Shown in pieces: positions 27,536 to 37,516 of a stretch of 64,000 nt of DNA (positions are counted from its first letter, which is position 1; every line of letters begins with the position of its first letter). Both the position numbers and the translations under genes were made by a program. Source of the stretch: Lachnospiraceae bacterium (GTDB lineage Bacteria; Bacillota; Clostridia; Lachnospirales; Lachnospiraceae); contig SVDH01000010.1 of assembly GCA_015057865.1 (NCBI GenBank), forward strand, positions 1-64,000. Reading direction: 5' to 3'. The notes below the pieces were generated by a model, which had not been told where the DNA came from, made no database searches, and saw nothing but the letters and a program-made list of their open reading frames with translations.

Positions 27536-30340
27536 ATGAATCAAAACATGCCAGTAAAACCTTTGGACCGGTATTTATCACCGATCGATATTTGGGGAAT
27601 GGCCTTTGGCTGTATGGTAGGCTGGGGTGTCTTTGCGATGCCGGGAAACACTTTTCTGCCAGTTGCCGGACCCGCGGGGACGATCATCGCCATGCTGATC
27701 GGAATGATCATCATGCTGATCATTGCCAGAAACTTTTCCTATCTGATGGGACGAAGCTCTCTGACCGGCGGTGTATACACATATACCAAAGAAGCCTTTG
27801 GCCGGGATCATGCCTTTTTAAGCTCCTGGTTTCTTTGTCTTTCCTATCTGACCATCGTTTTTCTGAATGGAACTGCTCTGTTTTTTGTCATACGTATCCT
27901 GTTCTATGACGCTGTGAAAAACGGCCCGCACTATTCCATTGCCGGAAACACGATCTATATCGGTGAGACCGTCGCTTCCGTTCTTGTTCTCGCAGGAATC
28001 GGTGTGCTCTATATCCTCGCCAAGCCTGCTCTGCAAAGAATACTCACGATCCTTGCCATCGTTCTCTTTGCCGGCATTATCCTAACGGCCATTTTCTGTG
28101 CACCGTCAGCCATCGCAAGCGGCGCTCTGAAATCCTTCGGCACAGGATCCGTATCTCCCAGTTATGCCATTTTCAGTCTGATCATTCTGGCCCCTTGGGC
28201 ATTTGTCGGTTTTGAGGTCACTTCATTCGAAACAGCGCATTTTCGTTTTCCAATCAAAAAATCCGGCAAAGTGATCTTTTTTGCCATCATTGTGGCCACC
28301 TTTGCCTATATTTCCATGGCAATCGTCAGCGTCGCTTCCGTACCGGATGGCTTTTCTTCCTGGCAGGATTACATCGGCGGGCTGAATGGCTTAAGCGGAG
28401 TGGATTCCGTACCTACTTTTTATGCTGCGAGATCCCTTATGGGAAGCGCCGGTCTGATCATCATGACCATCACTGCCGTCGCAGCAATCCTGACTGGTAT
28501 CATAGGCGGCTATCGTGCCACCACACGTGTCCTCTCTACAATGGCAGAAGATCGTATTCTTTCTGAAAAGTTTTCCAAAACGACCTTCAGCATCGTGTTC
28601 ATCATGATCCTGTCGATCATTCTCTCCCTTTTAGGAAGAAACACGCTCAACTGGTTTGTTGATCTGACCTCTTTTGGTGCCATTGTCGCCTTTGGCTATA
28701 CCTCTGCCGCTACACATAAGATTGCTAAATCTGAAGGAAACAAGCGAATCCAGATGACCGGACTGGTCGGCACCGCGATCTCTGTTCTGCTCGTAGTCGT
28801 ACAACTGGTCCCACGGCTTTCCGCTATGGAAGCTATGGGCAGCGAGGCCTTCCTTTTGCTGTCTCTCTGGTGTCTGCTCGGTTTCGTATTCTATTTACAT
28901 ACCGTCTCCCGCAGTACACTCACAGAATTCAGTGGCATGTCTGCTTCCGGCATCGTTTTATTTGCACTGCTGCTCTATGCCGTACTGATGTGGATGGCCA
29001 AACTTCTTATAGCCCGCGAAACAACCGCACAGGTGAAGTCCTCTCTGATCGGCGGCGGGATCGTACTTCTCTGCATTATTTTTGTCGGTCTTTCCGTCAT
29101 GTTGTATGTGCAAAATGTAGTACGACAAAAGCATGAGGCTGCGGAACGGGAGAAAATCCGCGCAATGGAGAGCAGTCTGGCAAAAAGCCAGTTCCTTTTC
29201 AATATGTCCCACGACATCCGCACACCCATGAACGCAATCATCGGTTATACAAATGTCGCACGAAAAGAGACAGATCTATCTGTCATTCATGACTATCTGG
29301 ACAAGATTGACGCCTCAAGTGAACATCTGCTGGCTCTGATCAATGATATATTGGAAATGAGCCGCATTGAAAGCGGCAAGATCGAGCTGGAATACGTACC
29401 GACGGATCTTTGTGCCGTATTTGACGGAATGCGGGACTTGTTCTTCGAACAGATGAATCAGAAAAACATGGATTACACCATTCATACCAGCCAGATTTCG
29501 CATCGCTATGTCTGGTGTGACAGGAAGAACCTGAACAGGGTCCTGCTCAACATCATCAGCAATGCCTATAAGTTTACCCCGGAAGGCGGCAAGATCACGG
29601 CATCTATATTAGAAGTCGGAAGCACGGATCCTAATTATGGTGCCTACGAAATCCGGGTACGGGACAATGGTATCGGTATGTCAGCGGAGTTCGCTGCACG
29701 AATGTTTGATGCCTTTGAGCGTGAACGCACATCTACGATCAGCGGGATCGAAGGTACCGGACTCGGCATGTCCATTACCAAGAGCATCGTCGATCTTATG
29801 GGCGGAACGATAGAAGTTCTGACAGCTCCCGGCAGCGGCACACAGATCGTCATCCGCCTGAAATTTCAGCTTGCAGAAGAAAAAGATATTCCGACAGCAG
29901 AAAACATGTCCGGAGGAACTTCTCCGGAAGCAGCTGTCAATGATACAGAAGTTGACCTTTCTACGAAACGTGTGCTTCTGGTAGAGGATAATATGGTTAA
30001 CATGGAAATCGCCAATATGATCCTCACCCAGGCCGGTCTGACCGTAGAGACCGCAGAAAACGGAAAGATCGCCCTGGATCTTGTGTCATCTTCGGCACCG
30101 GGTTATTATGATGCGATACTCATGGATATACAGATGCCTGTCATGGATGGATACGAAGCAACAAAGGCAATCCGGGCACTGGATGATCCCGCCCTTTCAA
30201 ATATTCCCATTCTGGCCATGACGGCAAATGCTTTTAAGGAAGACATAGAAGCATCCAAGGCGGCCGGCATGCAGGCGCATATCGCCAAACCCATTGATGT
30301 AAATACACTGTTGAATACCATTCGGTCCGTTTTGAGATAA
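27536..30340 (+). CDS. APC-type amino acid permease fused to hybrid histidine kinase and receiver
   Basis: N-terminal APC permease (DIWGMAFGCMVGWGVFAMPG), then NMSHDIRTPMNAIIGY HisKA, NAYKFTPEGG and GTGLGMSI HATPase, LLVEDN...MDIQMPVMDG REC; SD GGAGG before MNQNMP. Confidence 0.92.
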   Translation: MNQNMPVKPLDRYLSPIDIWGMAFGCMVGWGVFAMPGNTFLPVAGPAGTIIAMLIGMIIMLIIARNFSYLMGRSSLTGGVYTYTKEAFGRDHAFLSSWFLCLSYLTIVFLNGTALFFVIRILFYDAVKNGPHYSIAGNTIYIGETVASVLVLAGIGVLYILAKPALQRILTILAIVLFAGIILTAIFCAPSAIASGALKSFGTGSVSPSYAIFSLIILAPWAFVGFEVTSFETAHFRFPIKKSGKVIFFAIIVATFAYISMAIVSVASVPDGFSSWQDYIGGLNGLSGVDSVPTFYAARSLMGSAGLIIMTITAVAAILTGIIGGYRATTRVLSTMAEDRILSEKFSKTTFSIVFIMILSIILSLLGRNTLNWFVDLTSFGAIVAFGYTSAATHKIAKSEGNKRIQMTGLVGTAISVLLVVVQLVPRLSAMEAMGSEAFLLLSLWCLLGFVFYLHTVSRSTLTEFSGMSASGIVLFALLLYAVLMWMAKLLIARETTAQVKSSLIGGGIVLLCIIFVGLSVMLYVQNVVRQKHEAAEREKIRAMESSLAKSQFLFNMSHDIRTPMNAIIGYTNVARKETDLSVIHDYLDKIDASSEHLLALINDILEMSRIESGKIELEYVPTDLCAVFDGMRDLFFEQMNQKNMDYTIHTSQISHRYVWCDRKNLNRVLLNIISNAYKFTPEGGKITASILEVGSTDPNYGAYEIRVRDNGIGMSAEFAARMFDAFERERTSTISGIEGTGLGMSITKSIVDLMGGTIEVLTAPGSGTQIVIRLKFQLAEEKDIPTAENMSGGTSPEAAVNDTEVDLSTKRVLLVEDNMVNMEIANMILTQAGLTVETAENGKIALDLVSSSAPGYYDAILMDIQMPVMDGYEATKAIRALDDPALSNIPILAMTANAFKEDIEASKAAGMQAHIAKPIDVNTLLNTIRSVLR

Positions 30341-30355
30341 GGGAGGCCTCCATAT

Positions 30356-33223
30356 ATGTTTAGAATACAAAAAGAATGTCGGAACCGGTTTTTCTGCCGG
30401 CTTCTGGTTGTCGTCTTTATCCTGCTCACAACCGTGTCATTTTTACCTGCTGATACGTTTGCAGCTGAAGCGGATGCTGTCACGGTCAGGGTTGGATACT
30501 ATGAAAACGAAGTCTTCGAGGAAGGTGCTGAAGATGGCGCGATCAAAACCGGATATGCCTATGAATACTATCGGAAGATCTCAGAATATACCGGATGGAA
30601 ATATGAGTATGTCTATGGCGATTTCAATGATCTGTACCAAATGCTCTTAGACGGTGAGATCGACCTGCTGGCCGGTCTTGCCTGGAAAGAAGATCGTTCC
30701 GATCTGATCGGTTATCCCAATCTCCCTATGGGAAATGAAACGTATAACCTGGTGAAACATATCTATGCAGAAGATATTACTTCAGACCCCTCGACCATGT
30801 CTGGAAAAAAGATCGGCGTCTTAGACAGTGCCATGGTTGATGTGTTGAACCAGTATCTGGAAAGCAATGAAATCACCGCATCCATCAGTACATACACAGA
30901 CTATACCGTCCTGTTCGAAGATTTTGACGCAGGCAAACTGGATATCATCGCTGCAGAAGGCGACGGGGCATATGGCAGAGACGATGCCGAGGTCCTGCTT
31001 CCCTTCGGCACTTCAGACTATTTCCTCTGCGTAAATAAAGATCGTCAGGATCTGTTGGCACAGCTGAACCACGCTCAGTCTACCCTTTCCACAGAAGAAC
31101 CCAATTATCTCTATACGCTGAACACAAAATACTACTCCGGCAGTATTTCCGCGCGCGCATTCTCTTCTGTTGAAAAAGAATGGCTTGCTTCCCATAAAAC
31201 ACTCCACGTCGGTTATCTGGAAAACTATCTGCCTTACAGCGGAACCGATGAACAGGGAGAAGTAACAGGTATTGTCAAAGATATCATCCCGGAGATCCTG
31301 AAAGGCTTAGGCATTTCGGATATTACTGTATCCTATACGGGCTATGAAAGCTACGATGCCATGATCGCTGATATGACTGCCGCGAAGATCGATGTTGCGT
31401 TTCCGGTTGGCGGCGGACTGTACTTTTCCGAGGAAAACGGCCTTTATCAATCACTTCCCGTCGCTTCTGCTCCTACGGAGCTTGTTCATAAAGGCGCTTA
31501 TTCCGAAGAAACGACCGCTCACTTTGCCGTAAATGAAAACAACCGCATGCAGTATTATTTTGTGCGGTCCAACTTCCCAGATGCCGAGATCACCATGTAT
31601 CCTTCCATTGATGCCTGCCTGGAAGCAGTGGTTAATGGAGAAGTCAGCTGCTCGACATTGAATGGTCTTCGTGCAAATGACATGCTGAAAAACTCCAAGT
31701 ACAGGGACCTTGCACTATACCAGCTGGCCCGCAATGATGACCGCTGCTTTGGTGTAGAGATCGGAAATGAAGGTCTTTTAAAGCTCCTCAACCGTGGCAT
31801 CAATGTCATCGGCAATGACTATGCGCAAAACATTTCTTATCGCTATACCGGTGGTCTGTATTCCTATAATCTCAAAGATGCATTTATAGATCATATCGCG
31901 GTATTCGGTACGCTTTTCCTTGCAATCGGTGCTTTCATTATCTATCTGCTTGCCCGCAGCGGCCGGCGCACAAAGAAACAGATGATAGAAAAAGAAGCAT
32001 TCAATGCACGTCTCGAAGAGAAAAACCTGGAGCTCGAGGCCAGCCAGAAAGAACTGGCAGATGCACTCGTCGCAGCGGAAAGTGCCAATCGTGCAAAAAC
32101 AACGTTCCTCAACAATATGTCGCATGATATCCGCACACCAATGAATGCAATTGTCGGATTCACATCTCTCGCAGAGTCACATATTGATGACAAGGAACAG
32201 GTGCAGGACTACCTTGGAAGAATCTCGGTATCCAGCCAGCATCTGCTTTCACTGATCAATGATGTTCTGGATATGAGCCGCATCGAAAGCGGAAAGATGA
32301 CATTAGAGGAAAGTGATGTTCACCTTCCGGAATTGGTCCACAATCTGCAGACGATCATCCAGGAAAATGCCAACGCCAAGCAGTTAGCGCTCTCGTTTGA
32401 TTCACAGGATGTGGTACACGAAGATATCGTGACGGATAAGCTGCGTTTGAACCAGGTACTGCTTAACATCCTGTCAAATGCTGTTAAGTTTACACCAAAC
32501 GGTGGCACGATCAGCTTCTGTGTGAGAGAAAAGGAATCGACATCAAAAGATGTTGCAAACTTTGAGTTCCGCATCAAAGATACCGGCATCGGTATGAGCA
32601 AAGAGTTCCAGAAAAGTATATTTGAGGCTTTTACCCGCGAAAAGACCAGTACCGTCAGCGGCATCCAGGGAACCGGCCTAGGTATGGCAATCACAAAGAG
32701 TATCATCGATATGATGGGCGGTACGATCTCGGTACAGTCCGAGGAAGGTGCCGGCAGCGAATTTATCGTAAATCTGCCTTGCAGGATCAGCAGCCACGCT
32801 GCTTTTGCCGAATCAGAAGCAAAAATCCAAAAAGATACACTTGCCGGAAAACGTGTTTTGCTTGCGGAAGATAACGAGATGAATCAGATGATCGCGGAAA
32901 CGATCCTGACAGAATCGGGACTTCTGGTTGAAATCGCAGACAACGGAGAAATAGCCGTAGAAAAGATGAACACACAGCCTGCCGGTTATTATGACATTGT
33001 ACTTATGGATATTCAAATGCCAAAGATGGACGGATATGAAGCAGCAAGGCAGATCCGTAACATGACGGATCCGGCAAAAGCGAATATTCCAATCGTTGCC
33101 GTGACTGCCAATGCATTTGAGGAAGACAAAAACACCGCTCTCGAATCAGGAATGAACGGTCACCTGGCAAAACCATATGATATTCCAAAGATAATGGAAA
33201 CACTGGAATCATTGATTAAATAG
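30356..33223 (+). CDS. BvgS/EvgS-like hybrid histidine kinase with two periplasmic SBP_bac_3 domains
   Basis: Signal peptide, two SBP3-like repeats (VRVGYYENEVF; LHVGYLENYLPYSG), TM, NNMSHDIRTPMNAIVGF HisKA/HATPase, REC. Confidence 0.92.
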   Translation: MFRIQKECRNRFFCRLLVVVFILLTTVSFLPADTFAAEADAVTVRVGYYENEVFEEGAEDGAIKTGYAYEYYRKISEYTGWKYEYVYGDFNDLYQMLLDGEIDLLAGLAWKEDRSDLIGYPNLPMGNETYNLVKHIYAEDITSDPSTMSGKKIGVLDSAMVDVLNQYLESNEITASISTYTDYTVLFEDFDAGKLDIIAAEGDGAYGRDDAEVLLPFGTSDYFLCVNKDRQDLLAQLNHAQSTLSTEEPNYLYTLNTKYYSGSISARAFSSVEKEWLASHKTLHVGYLENYLPYSGTDEQGEVTGIVKDIIPEILKGLGISDITVSYTGYESYDAMIADMTAAKIDVAFPVGGGLYFSEENGLYQSLPVASAPTELVHKGAYSEETTAHFAVNENNRMQYYFVRSNFPDAEITMYPSIDACLEAVVNGEVSCSTLNGLRANDMLKNSKYRDLALYQLARNDDRCFGVEIGNEGLLKLLNRGINVIGNDYAQNISYRYTGGLYSYNLKDAFIDHIAVFGTLFLAIGAFIIYLLARSGRRTKKQMIEKEAFNARLEEKNLELEASQKELADALVAAESANRAKTTFLNNMSHDIRTPMNAIVGFTSLAESHIDDKEQVQDYLGRISVSSQHLLSLINDVLDMSRIESGKMTLEESDVHLPELVHNLQTIIQENANAKQLALSFDSQDVVHEDIVTDKLRLNQVLLNILSNAVKFTPNGGTISFCVREKESTSKDVANFEFRIKDTGIGMSKEFQKSIFEAFTREKTSTVSGIQGTGLGMAITKSIIDMMGGTISVQSEEGAGSEFIVNLPCRISSHAAFAESEAKIQKDTLAGKRVLLAEDNEMNQMIAETILTESGLLVEIADNGEIAVEKMNTQPAGYYDIVLMDIQMPKMDGYEAARQIRNMTDPAKANIPIVAVTANAFEEDKNTALESGMNGHLAKPYDIPKIMETLESLIK

Positions 33224-33258
33224 AAAAAAGCTGCCTCGTTGCTTGAGGCAGCTTTTTC
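33224..33258. terminator. Hairpin terminator between convergent genes
   Basis: aaaaaagctgcctcgttgcttgaggcagctttttc. Confidence 0.8.
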
Positions 33259-33259
33259 G

Positions 33260-34648
33260 TTATCCTTCCGCCGCGACCTCGTCGCGCGTAAGCTTCTTGA
33301 TCCACGTATATTTTCGGAACCGGACAAACACCGGAATACATTTAAACAGCTGGTCGGACTGAATAATCAGTACCAGTAAAACGATCGGCACATGCCACCA
33401 GTAAGCGCCCATAAATGTCAATGGGATGACGATACACCAGGTACAGATCGAATTCATCTTCACAACAAATCCGGCATCGCCGCCACCCTGAATAACACCA
33501 AAGGATACCGGCATCTGATATGCCATGCCAAGCATGATCACCGCCTGCAGGATGATCAGGCTGTCTGCAAGGGCCAGCGCTCCCGGCGTAAGCGTGTAAA
33601 GCGACAAAAGCGGTTTTCTTAAGAAGAACAACAGTGCCGCCAGCGCGATCCCCAGGAACACATCGATCACACTTAAGGTTCTGCCTTCCTGTTTTACCAG
33701 TTCTCTATCTCCCTTTCCGATCGCATTTGCGATCATAACACCGGAACACGACGACATCGCAAAGGTCACAACCTTCGCATATTGGTAAAACGTCGACGCG
33801 ATATTGTTCGCTGCCAGCGCATCCGAAGAAATGTGTCCCAGTATCGCTGTCTGGATCGGGATCGATACCGCCCACACAACTGTCGAGAAAAAGATCGGCA
33901 CATACATCTTCGTAAAATCCCGCTTAAGGCCTTTATCCTTCATAAACAGCTCTTTTTGGATCAGCGCGATCTTCTTATCCTTTAAACAAAAGATAAATAC
34001 AATGATAAATTCCAGGATTCGGGTAATCAGTGTTCCGATCGCCGCACCGCGAATCCCCAATTCCGGCAGACCGAACTTTCCAAAGATCAGGCAATAGTTG
34101 ATGCTGCAGTTGACAATAACGGACACGATCGATACGTAGAATGCGATTTTAACAATACCGACAGACCTAAGTGCCGCATACAGGGTACTCGTGATGCAGA
34201 AAATGCCAAACGACCAGCACACGATCACCATATACTGCCGTCCCTGTTCAATAATTGCCGGATCTGCCGAAAAAACAGAACAGATCTGTGACGGGAACAG
34301 CATGCCGCCCACGATGATCCCGATTCCAATATACGCACTGAGCCGCAACGCGTAGCCACTTAAGATGCGAATCGGCTTTTTCCGGCCTTCTCCCCAGTAC
34401 TGACCTGAGAGTGCAACCAGCGCATTTGCGACCGATACGCCAAACTGCTGAATCAGAAAGAAGATCTGATTCACTGTCGCCGCGCCTGACAGCGCCTCCT
34501 GGCTGTAGCGTCCAAGCATCATATTATCCGCCATATTGACCGTATAACCAATGACATTCTGCAATGCGACAAATGCCACGAGACTGATCAGCGTCCGGTA
34601 AAAATTTCTGTCATGTGAAAGAAATGTATATTTTCCTGCCTGCTCCAT
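33260..34648 (-). CDS. MATE-family efflux transporter
   Basis: 12-TM protein; MADNMMLGRYSQEALSGAATVNQIFF. Confidence 0.88.
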   Translation of the reverse strand: MEQAGKYTFLSHDRNFYRTLISLVAFVALQNVIGYTVNMADNMMLGRYSQEALSGAATVNQIFFLIQQFGVSVANALVALSGQYWGEGRKKPIRILSGYALRLSAYIGIGIIVGGMLFPSQICSVFSADPAIIEQGRQYMVIVCWSFGIFCITSTLYAALRSVGIVKIAFYVSIVSVIVNCSINYCLIFGKFGLPELGIRGAAIGTLITRILEFIIVFIFCLKDKKIALIQKELFMKDKGLKRDFTKMYVPIFFSTVVWAVSIPIQTAILGHISSDALAANNIASTFYQYAKVVTFAMSSCSGVMIANAIGKGDRELVKQEGRTLSVIDVFLGIALAALLFFLRKPLLSLYTLTPGALALADSLIILQAVIMLGMAYQMPVSFGVIQGGGDAGFVVKMNSICTWCIVIPLTFMGAYWWHVPIVLLVLIIQSDQLFKCIPVFVRFRKYTWIKKLTRDEVAAEG

Positions 34649-34847
34649 GAATTGTTGATTTCTCCGTTAAAATTACTCAAATCTTTCCAAAAAAGAATAC
34701 TTTACCTATTCTATACCTTTCCGTTGAAAAAACAAGTCAAACTGTTATTCTAAATGTTCTAATAAAATACCCGGGGAGATTCGAATATCCCCCCGGGTAT
34801 TTAATATTATATCCGTTCGTTTTACTGATTGTTTAAACAGCTTTTTG

Positions 34848-36203
34848 TTATTTTCTTCCTGCCAGTGCGTCATCAAGCGGCTTGCCAGCTGCTTCTCTGT
34901 ACTTGTCGTCTTTTGCCTTTACATGCTTAGACTGGAACAGAGCGCACAGGATGATGGAAACGATACCTGCAAACAGGATTACAACGAAGATTGCGTTGTA
35001 GCCTTTTGCGATCATAACGATTGCGATGATCATCGGGCCAAGAGAGGACAGGATGTTTGCGATCGGGTTAACTGCCGCAAATACTGTACTGAAGTCCTCA
35101 CGTCTCCAATACTGCGCTGCCAGAGATACCGTAAAGTTTGAAGATGCTCCCATGAACAGTGCCAGGAAGATTAGCGCTGCTACCAGAAGACCCGGCTTCT
35201 CCGGACTGGATGCCGCACCGAAGATACCTGCGATCAGCATAACTGCACATGCAATGATCATTGCGCGCTGTGTACCCATCTTCTGATCCAGAAGACCAAG
35301 CAGATAACTGCCGATCAGACCGAAGATCATGATCATCAACATAACGCCTGAGAATCCGCCGAACTTATCAAGACCTGCGCCCATCTGTCCGAGGATCGCA
35401 TTGGTCTGTGTCATCGTACCTACAGAGAACATAAGCAGGAAGCCTGCCGGAATGGTCAGGAACCAGAAGTCTCTTGTAGTAAGTGTATGATTCAGCTTCC
35501 AAACTGTGGTCTTCTTGTTCTCGATCTCCTGCTCCATCATGGCTTTTGCCATCTCCGGTGTCATGTTCGGATCGTTATCACGATAGCCGCCCTTCTCTTC
35601 CGGATAATCCGGAATGAATGCAACACCGATCAGCCAGCCGACGATCAGAACGATCAGGAACGGAAGGAAAGCAGATGCGATGTGCGGTGTGCCGCCTTTA
35701 AATGCTGCAGCAGCGAACGGGCCGATCACACCATTACCGATCGGGAATGCAAGTGTAGCAACACCCATAACGGAACCCTTCTTGGTCGGGAACCACTGTC
35801 CAACCAGGATGGACAGAGAGAATGTGCCGTACATAACAGAGAGAACAGTACCTACACCGTATACAACTCTCCAGATCATCTGCGGTGTACCCGGAATATA
35901 ACCCGGAATGAGCATGATACCGATCAGTGCCAGGATACTTAACAGACCCATGATCGAACCAAACTTCTTGATACTCTTCATGCGGCCGATAAAGTTACCA
36001 AGTACCAGCTGAACGATGATACCGATAACGGATGCCGTCGTATAGATCGTTGACAGAACTGCCTGTCCGCCATAAAGATCTGCAAGAATATTCAACGGAT
36101 AGTTACCGATTACCATATAAGCGATAAATGCGGTAGCGATCCATGCGATTAAGAGCCAACCTCTTGGGCCGTAACCTTTTCTAGCCTTTTGTTCCATAAA
36201 CAA
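34848..36203 (-). CDS. MFS transporter, OFA (oxalate/formate antiporter-like) family
   Basis: 12-TM MFS; RVVYGVGTVLSVMYGTFSLSILVGQWFPTKKGSVMG. Confidence 0.82.
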   Translation of the reverse strand: MFMEQKARKGYGPRGWLLIAWIATAFIAYMVIGNYPLNILADLYGGQAVLSTIYTTASVIGIIVQLVLGNFIGRMKSIKKFGSIMGLLSILALIGIMLIPGYIPGTPQMIWRVVYGVGTVLSVMYGTFSLSILVGQWFPTKKGSVMGVATLAFPIGNGVIGPFAAAAFKGGTPHIASAFLPFLIVLIVGWLIGVAFIPDYPEEKGGYRDNDPNMTPEMAKAMMEQEIENKKTTVWKLNHTLTTRDFWFLTIPAGFLLMFSVGTMTQTNAILGQMGAGLDKFGGFSGVMLMIMIFGLIGSYLLGLLDQKMGTQRAMIIACAVMLIAGIFGAASSPEKPGLLVAALIFLALFMGASSNFTVSLAAQYWRREDFSTVFAAVNPIANILSSLGPMIIAIVMIAKGYNAIFVVILFAGIVSIILCALFQSKHVKAKDDKYREAAGKPLDDALAGRK

Positions 36204-36679
36204 CCTCCTTTTCGCTTCGTACTACATTTTACGAACGGTTTCCCCTCCGGGAAGTTACCACAATTATACAAAAAACGATTTGAAAACTCAACCTGTTTCG
36301 TAAAATTGCCTAAAAAATATAAACAAAATATAAACCGCCCATTTGCAGAAATTTTATCACAAGCCCAAAAGAAAAAGAAGACCTATTTTGCATGATATAC
36401 AATCAAGTATCTTATGAGGTCATGCCTTTTGGTAATGGAACTATTAAAATTTAGTTATCTCTGGGAGGGTGAGGTGTTAGATTTTAACGGGTTTGTATCT
36501 TCGACTGTTAGACTTTGGCGGCTTTGCGCCTTTTTTGAGCGCAAAGTCGGCCTTTTTTAACATCTCAGTGCGCAAACCCGACAATCTTTAACAATCACGA
36601 TCACAAACCCGTCATTCCTTCACACTTGCGACTTTTTGACAGGAGTGCACACCCTACTTGCCCGACTTTCTCACGCAAA

Positions 36680-36714
36680 AAAAGAACTGCAGCTACGCTA
36701 CAGTTCTTTTTAAG
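36680..36714 (-). terminator. Terminator after tRNA-Cys
   Basis: Minus strand reads AAAAAGAACTGTAGCGTAGCTGCAGTTCTTTTTTTG. Confidence 0.75.
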
Positions 36715-36785
36715 AGGCGCCAACCGGAATCGAACCGGTGATAGAGGTGTTGCAGACCTTTGCCTTACCGCTTGGCCATGGCGCC
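36715..36785 (-). tRNA. tRNA-Cys(GCA)
   Basis: GGCGCCATGGCCAAGCGGTAAGGCAAAGGTCTGCAACACC...GGTTCGATTCCGGTTGGCGCCT cloverleaf. Confidence 0.95.
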
Positions 36786-36818
36786 ATATTTAATTCTTGA
36801 ACACTTTGGTGCTCTAGC

Positions 36819-36890
36819 TCCCCGAGTAGGACTCGAACCTACGACAACTCGGTTAACAGCCGAGCGCTCTACCAACTGAGCTATCGAGGA
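36819..36890 (-). tRNA. tRNA-Asn(GTT)
   Basis: TCCTCGATAGCTCAGTTGGTAGAGCGCTCGGCTGTTAACCGAG...GGTTCGAGTCCTACTCGGGGA. Confidence 0.95.
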
Positions 36891-37010
36891 TTATATAGGC
36901 TGTCAGCATTGCTGACAGCCTACAAAGAATAGCATATCTAAATATGATTTGTCAACCATATTCTACATAATCTACGGATGACTCCGTACGATATGAGCTA
37001 ATGCAATTAT

Positions 37011-37367
37011 TTATTTTGCCGGCGGAAGAAGAACTACCAGCATCTGAGCGGATTCTGTACCTGTATTTGTAACGCACTTCGGTGAACCACCTGCGATATG
37101 AACGCTGTCGCCTTTTTTCAGAACTGTCTCAACGCCATCTTCGCCTTTGAATGTCATCTCGCCTTCAAGAATGAAGTAAATGGACTCAGCCGGGTTAGCT
37201 GCGAATTCTGTGCCGCCGCCTGCCGGAAGGAAATGTGTAATACCATTGATCAGCTGACCGCCATCAACGTCCTGCGGATCATGCAGTCTGGTGCATTTGC
37301 ACTCAAGATGTCCCGGTGCTGTGTAAACGTATGTGCCGTCTTTTTTTGTGATTTTGTATCTTGCCAT
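37011..37367 (-). CDS. Cupin-domain protein
   Basis: Small beta-barrel protein: THFLPAGGGTEFAANPAESIYFILEGEMTF...LKKGDSVHI. Confidence 0.82.
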   Translation of the reverse strand: MARYKITKKDGTYVYTAPGHLECKCTRLHDPQDVDGGQLINGITHFLPAGGGTEFAANPAESIYFILEGEMTFKGEDGVETVLKKGDSVHIAGGSPKCVTNTGTESAQMLVVLLPPAK

Positions 37368-37516
37368 AATCGCTACCCTCCTGAAGAAGTACGTATCATT
37401 TTAAGTACCTCTTTAATCAAAATGTTAACAACATATCCAATATACACCTTTTTTTTGGTAAAATCAACGGTTCCGGACAAGATTAAGACCTGCTTCCGAC
37501 ATGGAAATAACAGACC

